DNA of 64,000 nt from Halobacillus amylolyticus. GTDB taxonomy: Bacteria > Bacillota > Bacilli > Bacillales > Halobacillaceae. Within the stretch, counting starts at the first letter, position 1. Each line of letters opens with the position of its first letter. The position numbers and the translations under genes were made by a program. The stretch covers positions 1,502,001 through 1,566,000 of the forward strand of contig NZ_CP095075.1 in NCBI RefSeq assembly GCF_022921115.1. Reading direction: 5' to 3'. Below, piece by piece: positions 8,196 to 16,674 of the stretch. Below the pieces are notes generated by a model. It did no database searches. It saw only the letters and a program-made list of their open reading frames with translations, and was not told the origin of the DNA.

Positions 8196-8786
8196 ATGTC
8201 AAAACAAAAAATTATAGATGTCAGTCTTGAGTGTTTTGCTTATCATGGCTATGAAAATACAAGTCTTACAGATATTGCTTCCAAAGTAGGAATCAAGAAA
8301 CCGTCTCTTTACAATCACTTTTCCAGTAAAGAAGAAATTTTCCTTGAAGTATTGAAGGAAGTAGCTGTTAAAGAATCCGAACATTTCCAAGCCTTTACGA
8401 GACAAACTGGTGATCAACCCGTCAAACAGCGACTTGAGAAAGTCTATCATTTCTATGTTGATCACATGGCAAACTCAACCGAAGGCACGTTCTTTAAGCG
8501 TTTTACTTTCTTTCCGCCTGAAGACTTCTCCGATGAAATTAAACAAGTATTTCTTCAAGTAGAAGAACAGGCGAATGACATTATCCGCCCTATTTTTAAG
8601 CAGGGGATGGATGAAGGAACATTGCGCCATCTGCCCATTGATGAAACACTATCTGCTTTCTACACGCTGATCGATGGACTATTTTTGGAAGAAAATTTCT
8701 ACGATAAAGATACACTGGCTAAGCGAGAGCAAGCCAGCTTTAAAATATTTTGGCTTGGGGTGCAAAAATCAAGCGAGGAGGATTAA
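8196..8786 (+). CDS. TetR/AcrR-family transcriptional regulator
   Basis: A 196-aa repressor with an N-terminal helix-turn-helix (TSLTDIASKVGIKKPSLYNHFSSKEEIF, about residues 27-54) and an alpha-helical ligand domain. ATG 8196 follows GAGGGG by 6 nt. It overlaps no other gene, and the first SMR start is 2 nt after its stop, so the three genes form one operon. In B. subtilis the yvdT-yvdS-yvdR operon has the same TetR plus paired-SMR layout. It probably represses the pumps until a toxic cation or metabolite binds. Confidence 0.92.
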   Translation: MSKQKIIDVSLECFAYHGYENTSLTDIASKVGIKKPSLYNHFSSKEEIFLEVLKEVAVKESEHFQAFTRQTGDQPVKQRLEKVYHFYVDHMANSTEGTFFKRFTFFPPEDFSDEIKQVFLQVEEQANDIIRPIFKQGMDEGTLRHLPIDETLSAFYTLIDGLFLEENFYDKDTLAKREQASFKIFWLGVQKSSEED

Positions 8787-8788
8787 CT

Positions 8789-9139
8789 ATGGCCTGGATC
8801 TATTTATTCATAGGGGCCCTGTTCGAAATTGGCTGGGCCGTTGGGCTGAAAATGTCAGAAGGCTTTACAAGACCCATTATTTCCGGGTTTACACTATTAT
8901 CAATATTCATTAGCTTCTTTTTATTTACAAAAGCATTAAAAATGATCGACATCGGCACAGGATACGCCATCTTCACAGGAATTGGCGCTGCCGGTACAGC
9001 CGTAATCGGAATGGCATTTCTTGGCGATATCAAAAGCGCTGGAAAGGTCTTTTTTATTGCCGTTTTAATCTTTGGGATTATTGGGTTGAAAATGTCAGAT
9101 ACGCCAAAGGTGGAAGTTCTTACTGAGGAGGGGTTATAA
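8789..9139 (+). CDS. Small multidrug resistance (SMR) protein, first of a pair
   Basis: A four-helix proton-coupled exporter subunit of 116 aa. The essential membrane glutamate is E13 (ALFEIGW) and the TM3-4 region IDIGTGYAIFTGIGAAGTA fits the SMR signature. ATG 8789 has GAGGAGGA upstream; an earlier in-frame ATG at 8750 lies inside the regulator gene. It overlaps the next SMR gene by one base (TAATG). Adjacent paired SMR genes usually form a hetero-dimer with opposite orientations (family knowledge). Substrate unknown. Confidence 0.92.
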   Translation: MAWIYLFIGALFEIGWAVGLKMSEGFTRPIISGFTLLSIFISFFLFTKALKMIDIGTGYAIFTGIGAAGTAVIGMAFLGDIKSAGKVFFIAVLIFGIIGLKMSDTPKVEVLTEEGL

Positions 9140-9453
9140 TGTCTTGGATCTTTTTACTTCTTGCCGGTACAGGTGAAATGTTCGGCATGTTATTCCTCAA
9201 GCTTTCAGATGGATTTCGCAAACGAATCCCGACTTTGCTGGCCATTGTTTCAGGTGGATTAAGTTTATACTTCCTATCCCTCTCGCTTAAAGAATTACCT
9301 ATTGGCACGGCATATGGGATCTGGACAGGAATAGGGTCTGTCGGAACAGTGCTGCTTGGTATTCTATTATTTAACGAAAAGGCAAGCGTACAACGGCTCT
9401 TTTTTATTGGTTGTATTATCGCCGGTGTTGTCGGGTTAAAGCTTGTTTCTTAA
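9139..9453 (+). CDS. SMR protein, second of a pair
   Basis: A 104-aa four-helix SMR subunit with the conserved glutamate at E13 (LLAGTGEMFG) and the signature ELPIGTAYGIWTGIGSVGT. It is shorter than its partner, lacking the hydrophilic C-terminal tail. Its start codon overlaps the partner's stop, implying coupled translation and a 1:1 heterodimer. The partner's own C-terminal codons provide its GGAGGGG ribosome binding site. Confidence 0.92.
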   Translation: MSWIFLLLAGTGEMFGMLFLKLSDGFRKRIPTLLAIVSGGLSLYFLSLSLKELPIGTAYGIWTGIGSVGTVLLGILLFNEKASVQRLFFIGCIIAGVVGLKLVS

Positions 9454-9690
9454 TCGGGCAATTTTTCTACTAGATATACGCAAAACGTATTGCAATCGTC
9501 CTAGATAGCAAGTAAAATAAAAAAGGAAAATTCTAGCGATTAGACAAAATCCGATCCCTTTCCTGAAACAATTGATAAAATAAGGTAGATTTCGATTCAT
9601 TGCATTATCTTTCACCATTCATTGTAGGGATCTCTTACAGGTCATACGTCTATAGAGTATAGAACACATTATTCCTTGGAGGGCTCTTTA

Positions 9691-9810
9691 ATGAGAAAAG
9701 TACTATTTGCAATCTTGCTACTCATTGTCTTTTCATTCGGGTTCGTCGGTTATACTGATCTTCAATCAAAGCCGACAATGACTGAACCTACTGAAGCGGA
9801 ACAGTATTAA
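9691..9810 (+). CDS. 39-aa secreted or membrane peptide
   Basis: ATG 9691 follows GGAGGG by 8 nt and reads 39 codons to TAA 9808-9810. The peptide begins MRKVLFAILLLIVF, a hydrophobic segment of about 20 residues, then a short polar acidic tail ending EAEQY. It could be a single-pass membrane peptide or a secreted one. It is followed by a terminator. No family recognised, but the start signals make it credible. The preceding 9454-9690 holds no other gene I can support. Confidence 0.6.
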   Translation: MRKVLFAILLLIVFSFGFVGYTDLQSKPTMTEPTEAEQY

Positions 9811-9829
9811 GAGGAAACATTAACATAGT

Positions 9830-9866
9830 AAAACCCGCTATCTGGCCGTCCCAGACAGCGGGTTTT
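9830..9866. terminator. Bidirectional terminator
   Basis: AAAACCCGCT (9830-9839) pairs with AGCGGGTTTT (9857-9866), and TCTGG pairs with CCAGA inside; it serves the small peptide gene and msrA, which converge here. Confidence 0.88.
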
Positions 9867-9867
9867 C

Positions 9868-10563
9868 TTATTGTGATTCTTTTTCAGGTAGATCTAACTT
9901 ACGATCTTCTCCCCACGTCTCTTCTAAATAATCATCACGTCCGGAGTTTCCACGGTAAAATTTATATCTTAACTCATTTTTCTTATAATAATCCTGGTGA
10001 TATTCCTCTGCCCGATAGAATTCTTCTGCAGGGCTGATAGGTGTAACAATTTCCCCTTCAAAACGTCCTGACTCAGCCATCTCTTGTTTAGACTGCTTTG
10101 CTAGCTTTTGCTGCTTTTCAGAGTTGTAAAAAATGGCAGTCGTATATTGATAGCCTCGATCAACAAACTGTCCTCCATCATCAGTAGGATTAATCTGCCT
10201 CCAAAACACATCTAACAATTGTTCATACGTAATCACATCTGGGTCGAAGTACACTTGGACAGCTTCAAGATGCCCTGTCCCGCCAGCCGATACTTCCTCA
10301 TAGGTAGGATTCTCTGTCTCTCCCCCTGTGTAACCGGAAACTACTTCTTTTACACCTTTAAGCTTTTCAAAGGGCGGTTCCATACACCAGAAACAACCGC
10401 CGGCAAAGGTAGCCACTTTATAATCATCCGGTATATCCTCTGCTGAGACCACTTCACTTTCATAATTTCGTTTTGTCAAGTACGCATAGGCTTCTGGAAT
10501 AACGAGCGCGCCGGCAATGACTAGGATTCCTGATATCACAAACCACTTGATACGCTTGCTCAT
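9868..10563 (-). CDS. msrA: Peptide methionine-S-sulfoxide reductase, membrane-anchored
   Basis: MsrA reduces the S-epimer of methionine sulfoxide. The catalytic motif GCFWC is at residues 56-60, with the family's SGYTGG, GHLEAVQV and QYTTAIFY blocks after it. Unlike ordinary cytoplasmic MsrA, it has an N-terminal hydrophobic segment (about residues 7-28) with one basic end, so the enzyme is probably tethered outside the membrane and repairs surface proteins. There is no fused MsrB domain. It also has a charged C-terminal extension of about 30 residues. Monocistronic. Confidence 0.93.
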   Translation of the reverse strand: MSKRIKWFVISGILVIAGALVIPEAYAYLTKRNYESEVVSAEDIPDDYKVATFAGGCFWCMEPPFEKLKGVKEVVSGYTGGETENPTYEEVSAGGTGHLEAVQVYFDPDVITYEQLLDVFWRQINPTDDGGQFVDRGYQYTTAIFYNSEKQQKLAKQSKQEMAESGRFEGEIVTPISPAEEFYRAEEYHQDYYKKNELRYKFYRGNSGRDDYLEETWGEDRKLDLPEKESQ

Positions 10564-10631
10564 ATGATCACCTCAATGAATATGGTTACTTTTATCATAG
10601 CATGCATGCAGGGGTATAACGAGGGAACTGC

Positions 10632-10829
10632 TTATTCCTCTTCATCTAGATTCAATCCTTCTATATGCTTTCTCTCCATTTGATGCTTGATTTTTCGATA
10701 TGACTTCGATTTAAAAATAATGTCAAAATCATAGTCAGCTGGGTAAAGTTCGCTAGCTGGGATGTGCAGCTTTAGCCGCTTATGGTTAATCGTTTGCTTT
10801 AATTTGGACAATATAGTTCCCTCTTTCAT
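10632..10829 (-). pseudogene. C-terminal remnant of a MutS2-like protein
   Basis: Sixty-five codons starting ATG 10829, overlapping the previous gene (ATGA). The text TINHKRLKL...ELYP.DYDFDIIF...KHIEGL matches, from my memory of the family, the extreme C-terminus of the roughly 630-aa MutS2-like proteins of Bacillaceae. The ATPase core that should precede it is absent. A ribosome binding site (AAAGGA) sits 4 nt from the ATG, so it may still be translated. Together with the next feature it looks like one gene with a large internal deletion. Confidence 0.55.
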
Positions 10830-11248
10830 CCGGTCCTTTGTAAGCGATGAATTTCCTTCTCAAGTAACGTTAAATCGGCAATCGACCAGGCGTATAAGCT
10901 AATGGTAGGTGCGATCATTTCCTTCCCATTCATGAACCGCTTCAATTTTGTACAATGATCGAGGAACGCTACGAGGCGAGCGAACTGATCAGCTCGAATA
11001 AACATTCCCTTCTTCGCTTGTTCGATCATATAAGTGACATCACTTAATGAATGAATAGGAACGTTCCCGCTGCCAGTTATAATCGCTTTTGCCTCTTCAA
11101 TTTCAAGATGTAAATGGCTAATTACTCTCTTATTTCTTGACGGGACAATTGCTAAAATTGTCTCCTTGCCTTCGTTCGTTAGTGCGTAACGAGCTGTTTC
11201 TTCTAAAATTTCCTTAAACTCTAAACTCTGATATGTTTTCGTATTCAA
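10826..11248 (-). pseudogene. N-terminal remnant of a MutS2-like protein
   Basis: One hundred and forty codons from ATG 11248, which follows GGAGG. The opening (KTYQSLEFKEILEETARYA) and the HLHLEIEEAKAII region match the N-terminal domain of MutS2-like proteins. The Walker ATPase and clamp domains are missing, and the frame stops at 10826 inside the start of the C-terminal remnant. I read it as a gene gutted by an in-place deletion. Both ends remain open and coupled, so small products could persist. Confidence 0.6.
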
Positions 11249-11389
11249 TGTAGATGCCTCCTATTTTTTATAAAGCCATAAAAAAAGCCACGATAAGCAC
11301 AAAGCTCATCGCAGCTCATGTATGGATTGTAAGGAGAACGAAAACGCCCGGATGCGTTCGTTCATGTGCTCCACCATTTAGAAAGACAC

Positions 11390-11419
11390 AAAAAAGCTAT
11401 GACTTAAGAAAGCCATAGC
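11390..11419 (-). terminator. Terminator on the minus strand
   Basis: In minus-strand RNA, GCUAUG pairs with CAUAGC around a 12-nt loop and is followed by six U. It ends a transcript coming from the right, either the hydrolase operon or the small ORF at 11461-11571. Confidence 0.75.
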
Positions 11420-11460
11420 CTTAGACACTTCTTTCATTTCTGCTATGATTATGCTTGTTC

Positions 11461-11571
11461 TTACTGTTTCTGAAAAAATGGAAACACAAATCCGACCTGC
11501 CTCAAAGCACGTCTTTTTCGCATTTCTTCAGAATGTATCCAATTAATGGGATTAGTTAAGAACAGCCACAC
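11461..11571 (-). CDS. Possible 36-aa basic peptide
   Basis: From GTG 11571 the frame reads 36 codons, including NPINWIHSEEMRKRR, to TAA 11461. AAAGGAG lies 12 nt upstream, rather far. An ATG at 11575 (8 nt from the same site) opens a different frame of only seven codons, and another nearby ATG opens an eight-codon frame. A terminator follows. The region 11249-11659 holds nothing else that I can support. The start, and even the reality of the gene, are uncertain. Confidence 0.3.
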   Translation of the reverse strand: MWLFLTNPINWIHSEEMRKRRALRQVGFVFPFFQKQ

Positions 11572-11659
11572 TCATAATTCATTCTCCTTTAAGAAAAGAA
11601 TTTAATGGAAGGACACATCTGTTCTCTTCCTATAGAATATGCAATTTTTTTTAAAAAAG

Positions 11660-12217
11660 TCAATCTTTAAAAATGGTATCAAAATCGGCATCGTAACTTT
11701 TGATAGTCTTTGCGGAAAGTGATCGCTCTATAATCCTTAATGCATTCTGATTGTCTTCTCCCTGTTCTGATGCCACACAATCCCTTGGCACCCATAGATC
11801 ATACCCTCGCATATATGCATCATTGGCAGTGAATAAAACACAAATATCACCCGTTACTCCTGTTAAGATCAGATTCGATACTGCCAACTGCTCTAAAAGA
11901 ATGCTGAGCTGTGTGCCAAAGAACGCGGAGTGCTTTGGTTTAATGATAAAGTAATCATCTTCTTCAGGGAGAATTTCATTAATCACAGGCTCTCCTCGCC
12001 CTTGCTTACACTCTTTGATTAGTTCTGTCTTGTTATCCTGCCATAAACCGAAATTATCATTAACGTAAATGACAGGCATCTCTCTTTGTTTAGCCATGGA
12101 CTTTAGCTTTTGCAAATTAGCCGTTATGGCTTTTGTATTTTCAAGAAGGTCCTCTCCTCCATCGAAATCCATTTTGTTTATCATATCGATCATCAGCAAT
12201 GCAGTTCGTTGCGACAT
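11660..12217 (-). CDS. Isochorismatase-like cysteine hydrolase
   Basis: A 185-aa alpha/beta hydrolase of the isochorismatase superfamily. The catalytic triad residues are visible: Asp in LLMIDMIN (D11), Lys in IKPKHSAF, and Cys in TGVTGDICV. It starts 9 nt after the end of nadE, with GTGAGGAG upstream, so the two are co-transcribed. Pairing with nadE suggests a nicotinamidase role in NAD salvage, but the usual metal-binding D-x-H motif of nicotinamidases is not visible (VNDNFGLW lies there). Another amide or isochorismate-like substrate is possible. Confidence 0.85.
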   Translation of the reverse strand: MSQRTALLMIDMINKMDFDGGEDLLENTKAITANLQKLKSMAKQREMPVIYVNDNFGLWQDNKTELIKECKQGRGEPVINEILPEEDDYFIIKPKHSAFFGTQLSILLEQLAVSNLILTGVTGDICVLFTANDAYMRGYDLWVPRDCVASEQGEDNQNALRIIERSLSAKTIKSYDADFDTIFKD

Positions 12218-12226
12218 ACTATCTCC

Positions 12227-12976
12227 TCACTTTTCTTCATATTTAGGAGGCCCGGCTGGAACTTGCCTTTTGTGTTCTGTACGCTTGTGAATATCTTTGA
12301 GACGCTGTTCATCATCGGGAGCAATAGTCTCCCCTCGCAAATAGGTATCAATCGCTTCATAAGAAATGCCCATCTCTTCTTCATCAGATTGTCCTTCCCA
12401 AAGTTCAGCGCTCGGTTTTTTCTTAATTACAGAATCTGGTACATGTAAATACGCGGCCATTTCCCGTACTTCCTCTTTTCTCATATGAATAAGTGGAACA
12501 AGATCTACTCCACCGTCCCCATATTTTGTGAAATAACCGGTATAATCCTCTGCAGCATTGTCTGTTCCTATGACTAAATAACCATAATTATTAGCAACAG
12601 CGTACAGTGTACTCATCCGCATCCGAGCTTGAAGGTTTGCCCCTCCTAATTGAGATTTTTCTTCTTTCCAATCCCCTTTCTCCACCAGCTTATTTTGTAT
12701 AGATGAATAGGTTTCTTTATAAGCATCGGTTAGTTCTATACCTACATATTCAAGATTAGCCTTCTCCACAGTAGCAACAGCATCCGTTTGATCTTCCACC
12801 CGCTGATTAATCGGTAGAATCACTCCGAGTGACTCGTATGGAAACGCACGTTTAATTAAATTAGCGACGACTGCAGAATCGATTCCGCCGCTTACTCCAA
12901 CAAGGGCTCCTTTCGCTCCTGCTTCCTTAACCTTTGTTTGAAGCCAATTGACGAGGTGTTGGGCTCTTTTTTCCAT
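12227..12976 (-). CDS. nadE: NAD synthetase
   Basis: NadE amidates nicotinic acid adenine dinucleotide to NAD using ATP. The PP-loop SGGIDSAVV is near residue 35, followed by LGGANLQARMRM, GTDNAAEDYTGYFTKYGDGGVD and KKPSAELW, all family blocks. At 249 aa it is the short, ammonia-type enzyme without a glutaminase domain and somewhat shorter than the B. subtilis enzyme. I chose ATG 12976 (11 nt from GGGAG); a TTG at 12997 overlaps the ribosome binding site and is less likely. Confidence 0.95.
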   Translation of the reverse strand: MEKRAQHLVNWLQTKVKEAGAKGALVGVSGGIDSAVVANLIKRAFPYESLGVILPINQRVEDQTDAVATVEKANLEYVGIELTDAYKETYSSIQNKLVEKGDWKEEKSQLGGANLQARMRMSTLYAVANNYGYLVIGTDNAAEDYTGYFTKYGDGGVDLVPLIHMRKEEVREMAAYLHVPDSVIKKKPSAELWEGQSDEEEMGISYEAIDTYLRGETIAPDDEQRLKDIHKRTEHKRQVPAGPPKYEEK

Positions 12977-13137
12977 ATCAATAATAACTCCCTTCAATTT
13001 TCGATCTTTATTTCACTATGTTCCTTTCTGTAAAAATAGGTAAACATATGTTGCCTCTCAATAAACAAATAGCTTTAAAAACAAGGTAAATTAAGTAATA
13101 ATGTAGAAATAGATGACTAGTTAGGAGTGATTCACTC

Positions 13138-13812
13138 ATGATCGAAAAAGAAAACCACGTGCTCGTCATTTTTCCACATCCTGATGATGAAGCTTTTGGC
13201 GTCTCAGGCACCATTGCTTCCTATATAAATCAAGGGACCCCACTCACCTATGCTTGTTTAACACTTGGCGAGATGGGCAGGAACCTTGGCATGCCAGCAT
13301 TTGCTACCCGTGAAACACTTCCGAACATTCGACGTGTTGAACTGCAGAAAGCGGCTGAGGCTATGGGAATTACCGATCTTAGGATGCTTGGATTACGCGA
13401 TAAAACATTAGAATTTGAAGACGATGACAAAATGAACCAGCTTGTCAGTGATTTAATTAATGAACTTGATCCATCCTTAGTGATCAGTTTTTATCCTGGC
13501 TATGCCGTTCACCCTGATCATGAAGCAACAGCAAGAGCTGTCGTCCGTGCTTTAGAACGAATTGAGCCTGCAAGACGACCAAAACTGCACGCTGTGGCTT
13601 TCGCAAATAACACAGAAGAGGAACTGGGTAAGCCAGACGTTGTCCATGACATAACAAAAGTTCAAGAGCAGAAGCTGAATGCCATGCGTGCCCACATTTC
13701 ACAAACGGCAAGGATGCTCGAAATGCTCGATGAGGGGATCCAAGCAAATGACCCGGAAGCATTAAAGTGGGTCACGAATGAATCTTTCTACAACTATACA
13801 TGGAACGATTAA
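13138..13812 (+). CDS. bshB2: Bacillithiol biosynthesis deacetylase
   Basis: BshB2 (YojG family) is a zinc LmbE-like hydrolase that removes acetate from N-acetylglucosaminyl-malate on the way to bacillithiol, the main low-molecular-weight thiol of Bacillus. Zinc ligands and catalytic residues are visible in FPHPDDEAFG near residue 13 and YAVHPDHEATARA near residue 122. Length (224 aa) is normal. Unlike B. subtilis, yojF does not adjoin it here. ATG 13138 has TAGGAG upstream. Confidence 0.92.
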   Translation: MIEKENHVLVIFPHPDDEAFGVSGTIASYINQGTPLTYACLTLGEMGRNLGMPAFATRETLPNIRRVELQKAAEAMGITDLRMLGLRDKTLEFEDDDKMNQLVSDLINELDPSLVISFYPGYAVHPDHEATARAVVRALERIEPARRPKLHAVAFANNTEEELGKPDVVHDITKVQEQKLNAMRAHISQTARMLEMLDEGIQANDPEALKWVTNESFYNYTWND

Positions 13813-13816
13813 CGTT

Positions 13817-13847
13817 AAAAGCTGATCCTTAGGATTAGCTTTTTTTC
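13817..13847 (+). terminator. Terminator after bshB2
   Basis: AAAAGCTGATCC pairs with GGATTAGCTTTT (one G-T) and is followed by seven T. Confidence 0.85.
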
Positions 13848-13982
13848 TCCTAGATGTGATCCATCCTTTTTATTAAAACGATTGCTCTGCAGGAGGAAAA
13901 GAACGTCACACCATTGCCACAGCCATTTGCAGTTACACATGTTATGATTGAGGCGGTTAATTTGAAACGAGGAGATTTTATC

Positions 13983-14780
13983 ATGAAAAAAATTATATCA
14001 TCCATAATGTTAGTTGCACTAATTACTATCCTTGCAGCATGTGGATCCTCTAGTGAGGGTGAAGAAAATAATGCAAGTGAAAATAAGGAACCAGTGATGA
14101 CAGAAGTCGAAGTGAAATTTGAGGAAGAACCTCTGCCGGTTAAAGAAGAATCTGTGATTAAAGCCGTCGTTACACAAGGCGAAGAAAAAGTGACCGGCGC
14201 CGATTCTGTGGAATTTGAAATATGGCATACTCAATCTGGACAAGAAAAATCAGATACGATTGCAGCCGAACATACAGAAAGTGGTGTGTATGAGGCTGCC
14301 TATACATTTGATAAACCAGGCACCTACCAAGTGATCGCTCATACGCAGGCACGAAGTATGCATGTCATGCCTCAAGTTGAAGTGCAAGTGAAGGGTGACG
14401 AAGCGGCTAAAGAAGAAAGTGGTCATGATCAAGGAAAAGAGGGGCATGCTTCTAAAGAAGATAGTCATGGTCACGGGCACAGTAATTTTATGGTCCATTT
14501 TATGAAAGATCAAGAGTTTAAAGCAGCTGAAGATTCCACTCTTACGGCACATATTAATCATAAAGAACAACCTTTCGAAGAGGCAATGGTAAAGTTTGAA
14601 ATCAGCTCAGCCCAACTAGACAAGCATAAGTTCATACCAGCTGAGGAAACGAATCCCGGTGAATACACATCCGCCTATACTTTCTCATCAGCTGGGGAAT
14701 ATACAGTCACCATTCATTATGAAAAACCTGACCAGGAGATCCATGGTCATCAGGAAGAAACCATCCAAGTAAGTGAATAG
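13983..14780 (+). CDS. YtkA/FixH-like lipoprotein with His-rich linker
   Basis: A 265-aa lipoprotein with signal peptide and lipobox LAAC ending near residue 20. Two similar immunoglobulin-like domains of about 85 residues each follow; both end in the pattern GxY-x-x-x-YTF-x-x-x-GxYxV, as in the YtkA-like family. Between them is a histidine-rich linker (HDQGKEGHASKEDSHGHGH), which may bind metal. ATG 13983 follows GAGGAG; an upstream TTG at 13914 is not supported. YtkA proteins often sit near copper and respiratory functions, but nothing here proves that. Confidence 0.8.
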   Translation: MKKIISSIMLVALITILAACGSSSEGEENNASENKEPVMTEVEVKFEEEPLPVKEESVIKAVVTQGEEKVTGADSVEFEIWHTQSGQEKSDTIAAEHTESGVYEAAYTFDKPGTYQVIAHTQARSMHVMPQVEVQVKGDEAAKEESGHDQGKEGHASKEDSHGHGHSNFMVHFMKDQEFKAAEDSTLTAHINHKEQPFEEAMVKFEISSAQLDKHKFIPAEETNPGEYTSAYTFSSAGEYTVTIHYEKPDQEIHGHQEETIQVSE

Positions 14781-14791
14781 TCCCTTAAGAC

Positions 14792-14827
14792 AAAAAAGTC
14801 TGATCCAATATTGGATCAGACTTTTTT
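14792..14827. terminator. Bidirectional terminator
   Basis: A perfect 18-bp palindrome (AAAAAAGTCTGATCCAAT and its complement) between converging lipoprotein and typA genes. Confidence 0.92.
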
Positions 14828-14832
14828 TAGAA

Positions 14833-16674
14833 TTAGATTTCAGCATTCTGTAATTTTTTCTTCTTCGCCATTTTTTCACGTTCGTTTTTATTAAGATATT
14901 TCTTACGAAGTCGTACCGCTTCAGGTGTAACCTCGCAATATTCATCATCATCCAAGTACTCAATCGCCTCTTCAAGAGTTAGCTGACGAGTCTTTTTGAT
15001 AGTGCTCGTCGTATCCTTGTTCGCGGAACGTACGTTAGTCAAGTGCTTCTCTTTCGTAATGTTTACGGTTAAATCATTTTCACGATTGTGCTCGCCTACG
15101 ATCATCCCTTCGTAAACCTCTGTACCAGGCTCTACGAAAATTGTACCGCGATCCTCGAGGTTCATAATACCATAGGTAGAAGACTTCCCTTTATCAAGAG
15201 AAACAAGGACTCCCTGACGACGACCGCCCACTTGCCCTTTCGTTAGTGGAGCGTAGCCATCAAACGTATGGTTCAGAATTCCGTACCCACGAGTTTGCGT
15301 CATAAATTCAGTAGAATACCCGATTAAACCACGAGAAGGAACGAGGAATTCAAGGCGAACCTGCCCGTTTCCATCGTTGACCATATCCTGCATTTCACCT
15401 TTACGGATTCCAATTGACTCCATAACAGCACCTTGATAATCTTCTGGCGTATCGATTTGAACACGTTCCATCGGCTCACAAGTTACCCCATCAATTTCTT
15501 TCAAAATAACTTTAGGCTTGGAGAGCTGAAGCTCAAAACCTTCACGACGCATATTTTCCACAAGAATCGATAAGTGTAATTCCCCACGACCTGATACAGT
15601 AAAGGCATCAGGAGAATCTGTTGGTTCAACACGCAAGCTTACATCAGTTTCCAGCTGTGTCAACAAACGTTCTTCAATTTGACGGGAAGTTACATACTTG
15701 CCTTCGCGGCCTGCAAATGGGCTGTTGTTCACGAGGAACGTCATTTGAAGGGTTGGTTCATCAATACGTGGAATTTCCATTGCTTCTTGGTGGGTTGTTG
15801 GACATACCGTTTCTCCAACGTTAATGTCTTCCATACCAGCAAGAGCAATAATATCTCCAGCTCTAGCTTCTTCAATCTCGATACGCTTCAAACCAATGAA
15901 GCCGAACAGCTTAGACACGCGGAAATTCTTTACGGATCCATCCTTCTTCATAAGTGACACTTGCTGTCCTACTTTAATACTCCCTCGGAACACACGCCCT
16001 ACTCCTATACGTCCAAGGTAATCGTTATAATCAAGGAGCGTAACTTGGAACTGTAGCGGGTCATCCTGTGAATCGACAGGGGCAGGAATGTTATTCATAA
16101 TCAGCTTAAAGATCGGGTCCATTGTTTCGTTCTGATCTTCAGGCTCATCCCCAGATGTACCGTTCAATGCGGACGCATAAACAACCGGGAATTCAAGCTG
16201 TTCATCATCTGCGCCGAGTTCGATAAATAGGTCAAGCACTTCATCGACCACTTCCTGAGGACGTGCATTCGGACGGTCAATTTTGTTCAAGACAACGACT
16301 GGTGTTAGTTTTTGTTCCAGCGCTTTTTTAAGAACGAAACGAGTCTGTGGCATACATCCTTCGTAAGCGTCAACAACTAATAATACACCGTCTACCATTT
16401 TAAGAATACGTTCAACTTCCCCACCAAAGTCAGCGTGACCTGGTGTATCAAGAATGTTAATTCGTGCATCATTATAATTGATCGCGGTATTTTTCGCTAA
16501 AATTGTAATGCCGCGTTCCTTTTCCAAATCATTAGAGTCCATAGCACGGTCATCCACGTGTTCATTCTCACGGAATGTACCAGAATAGCGAAGCATCTGA
16601 TCCACAAGCGTTGTTTTTCCGTGGTCAACGTGTGCGATGATCGCAATATTACGAATATCATTTCTGTGTTGCAT
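14833..16674 (-). CDS. typA: Ribosome-associated GTPase TypA/BipA
   Basis: TypA is a translational GTPase related to EF-G, involved in ribosome assembly and stress or cold growth. GTPase motifs are intact: IAHVDHGKTT (G1), RGITILAKN (G2), DTPGHADFGGE (G3), NKIDRPNARP (G4) and YASALNG (G5), followed by EF-G-like domains and the TypA-specific C-terminus (LEEAIEYLDDDE). Length is 613 aa. ATG 16674 has AGAGGTG upstream; an earlier frame start at 16683 is not needed. Monocistronic. Confidence 0.97.
   Translation of the reverse strand: MQHRNDIRNIAIIAHVDHGKTTLVDQMLRYSGTFRENEHVDDRAMDSNDLEKERGITILAKNTAINYNDARINILDTPGHADFGGEVERILKMVDGVLLVVDAYEGCMPQTRFVLKKALEQKLTPVVVLNKIDRPNARPQEVVDEVLDLFIELGADDEQLEFPVVYASALNGTSGDEPEDQNETMDPIFKLIMNNIPAPVDSQDDPLQFQVTLLDYNDYLGRIGVGRVFRGSIKVGQQVSLMKKDGSVKNFRVSKLFGFIGLKRIEIEEARAGDIIALAGMEDINVGETVCPTTHQEAMEIPRIDEPTLQMTFLVNNSPFAGREGKYVTSRQIEERLLTQLETDVSLRVEPTDSPDAFTVSGRGELHLSILVENMRREGFELQLSKPKVILKEIDGVTCEPMERVQIDTPEDYQGAVMESIGIRKGEMQDMVNDGNGQVRLEFLVPSRGLIGYSTEFMTQTRGYGILNHTFDGYAPLTKGQVGGRRQGVLVSLDKGKSSTYGIMNLEDRGTIFVEPGTEVYEGMIVGEHNRENDLTVNITKEKHLTNVRSANKDTTSTIKKTRQLTLEEAIEYLDDDEYCEVTPEAVRLRKKYLNKNEREKMAKKKKLQNAEI

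Noticed and set aside
11660..12217. Calling the hydrolase a nicotinamidase because of nadE
   Set aside because: The metal-binding D-x-H motif of nicotinamidases is not visible, so only the superfamily is claimed.
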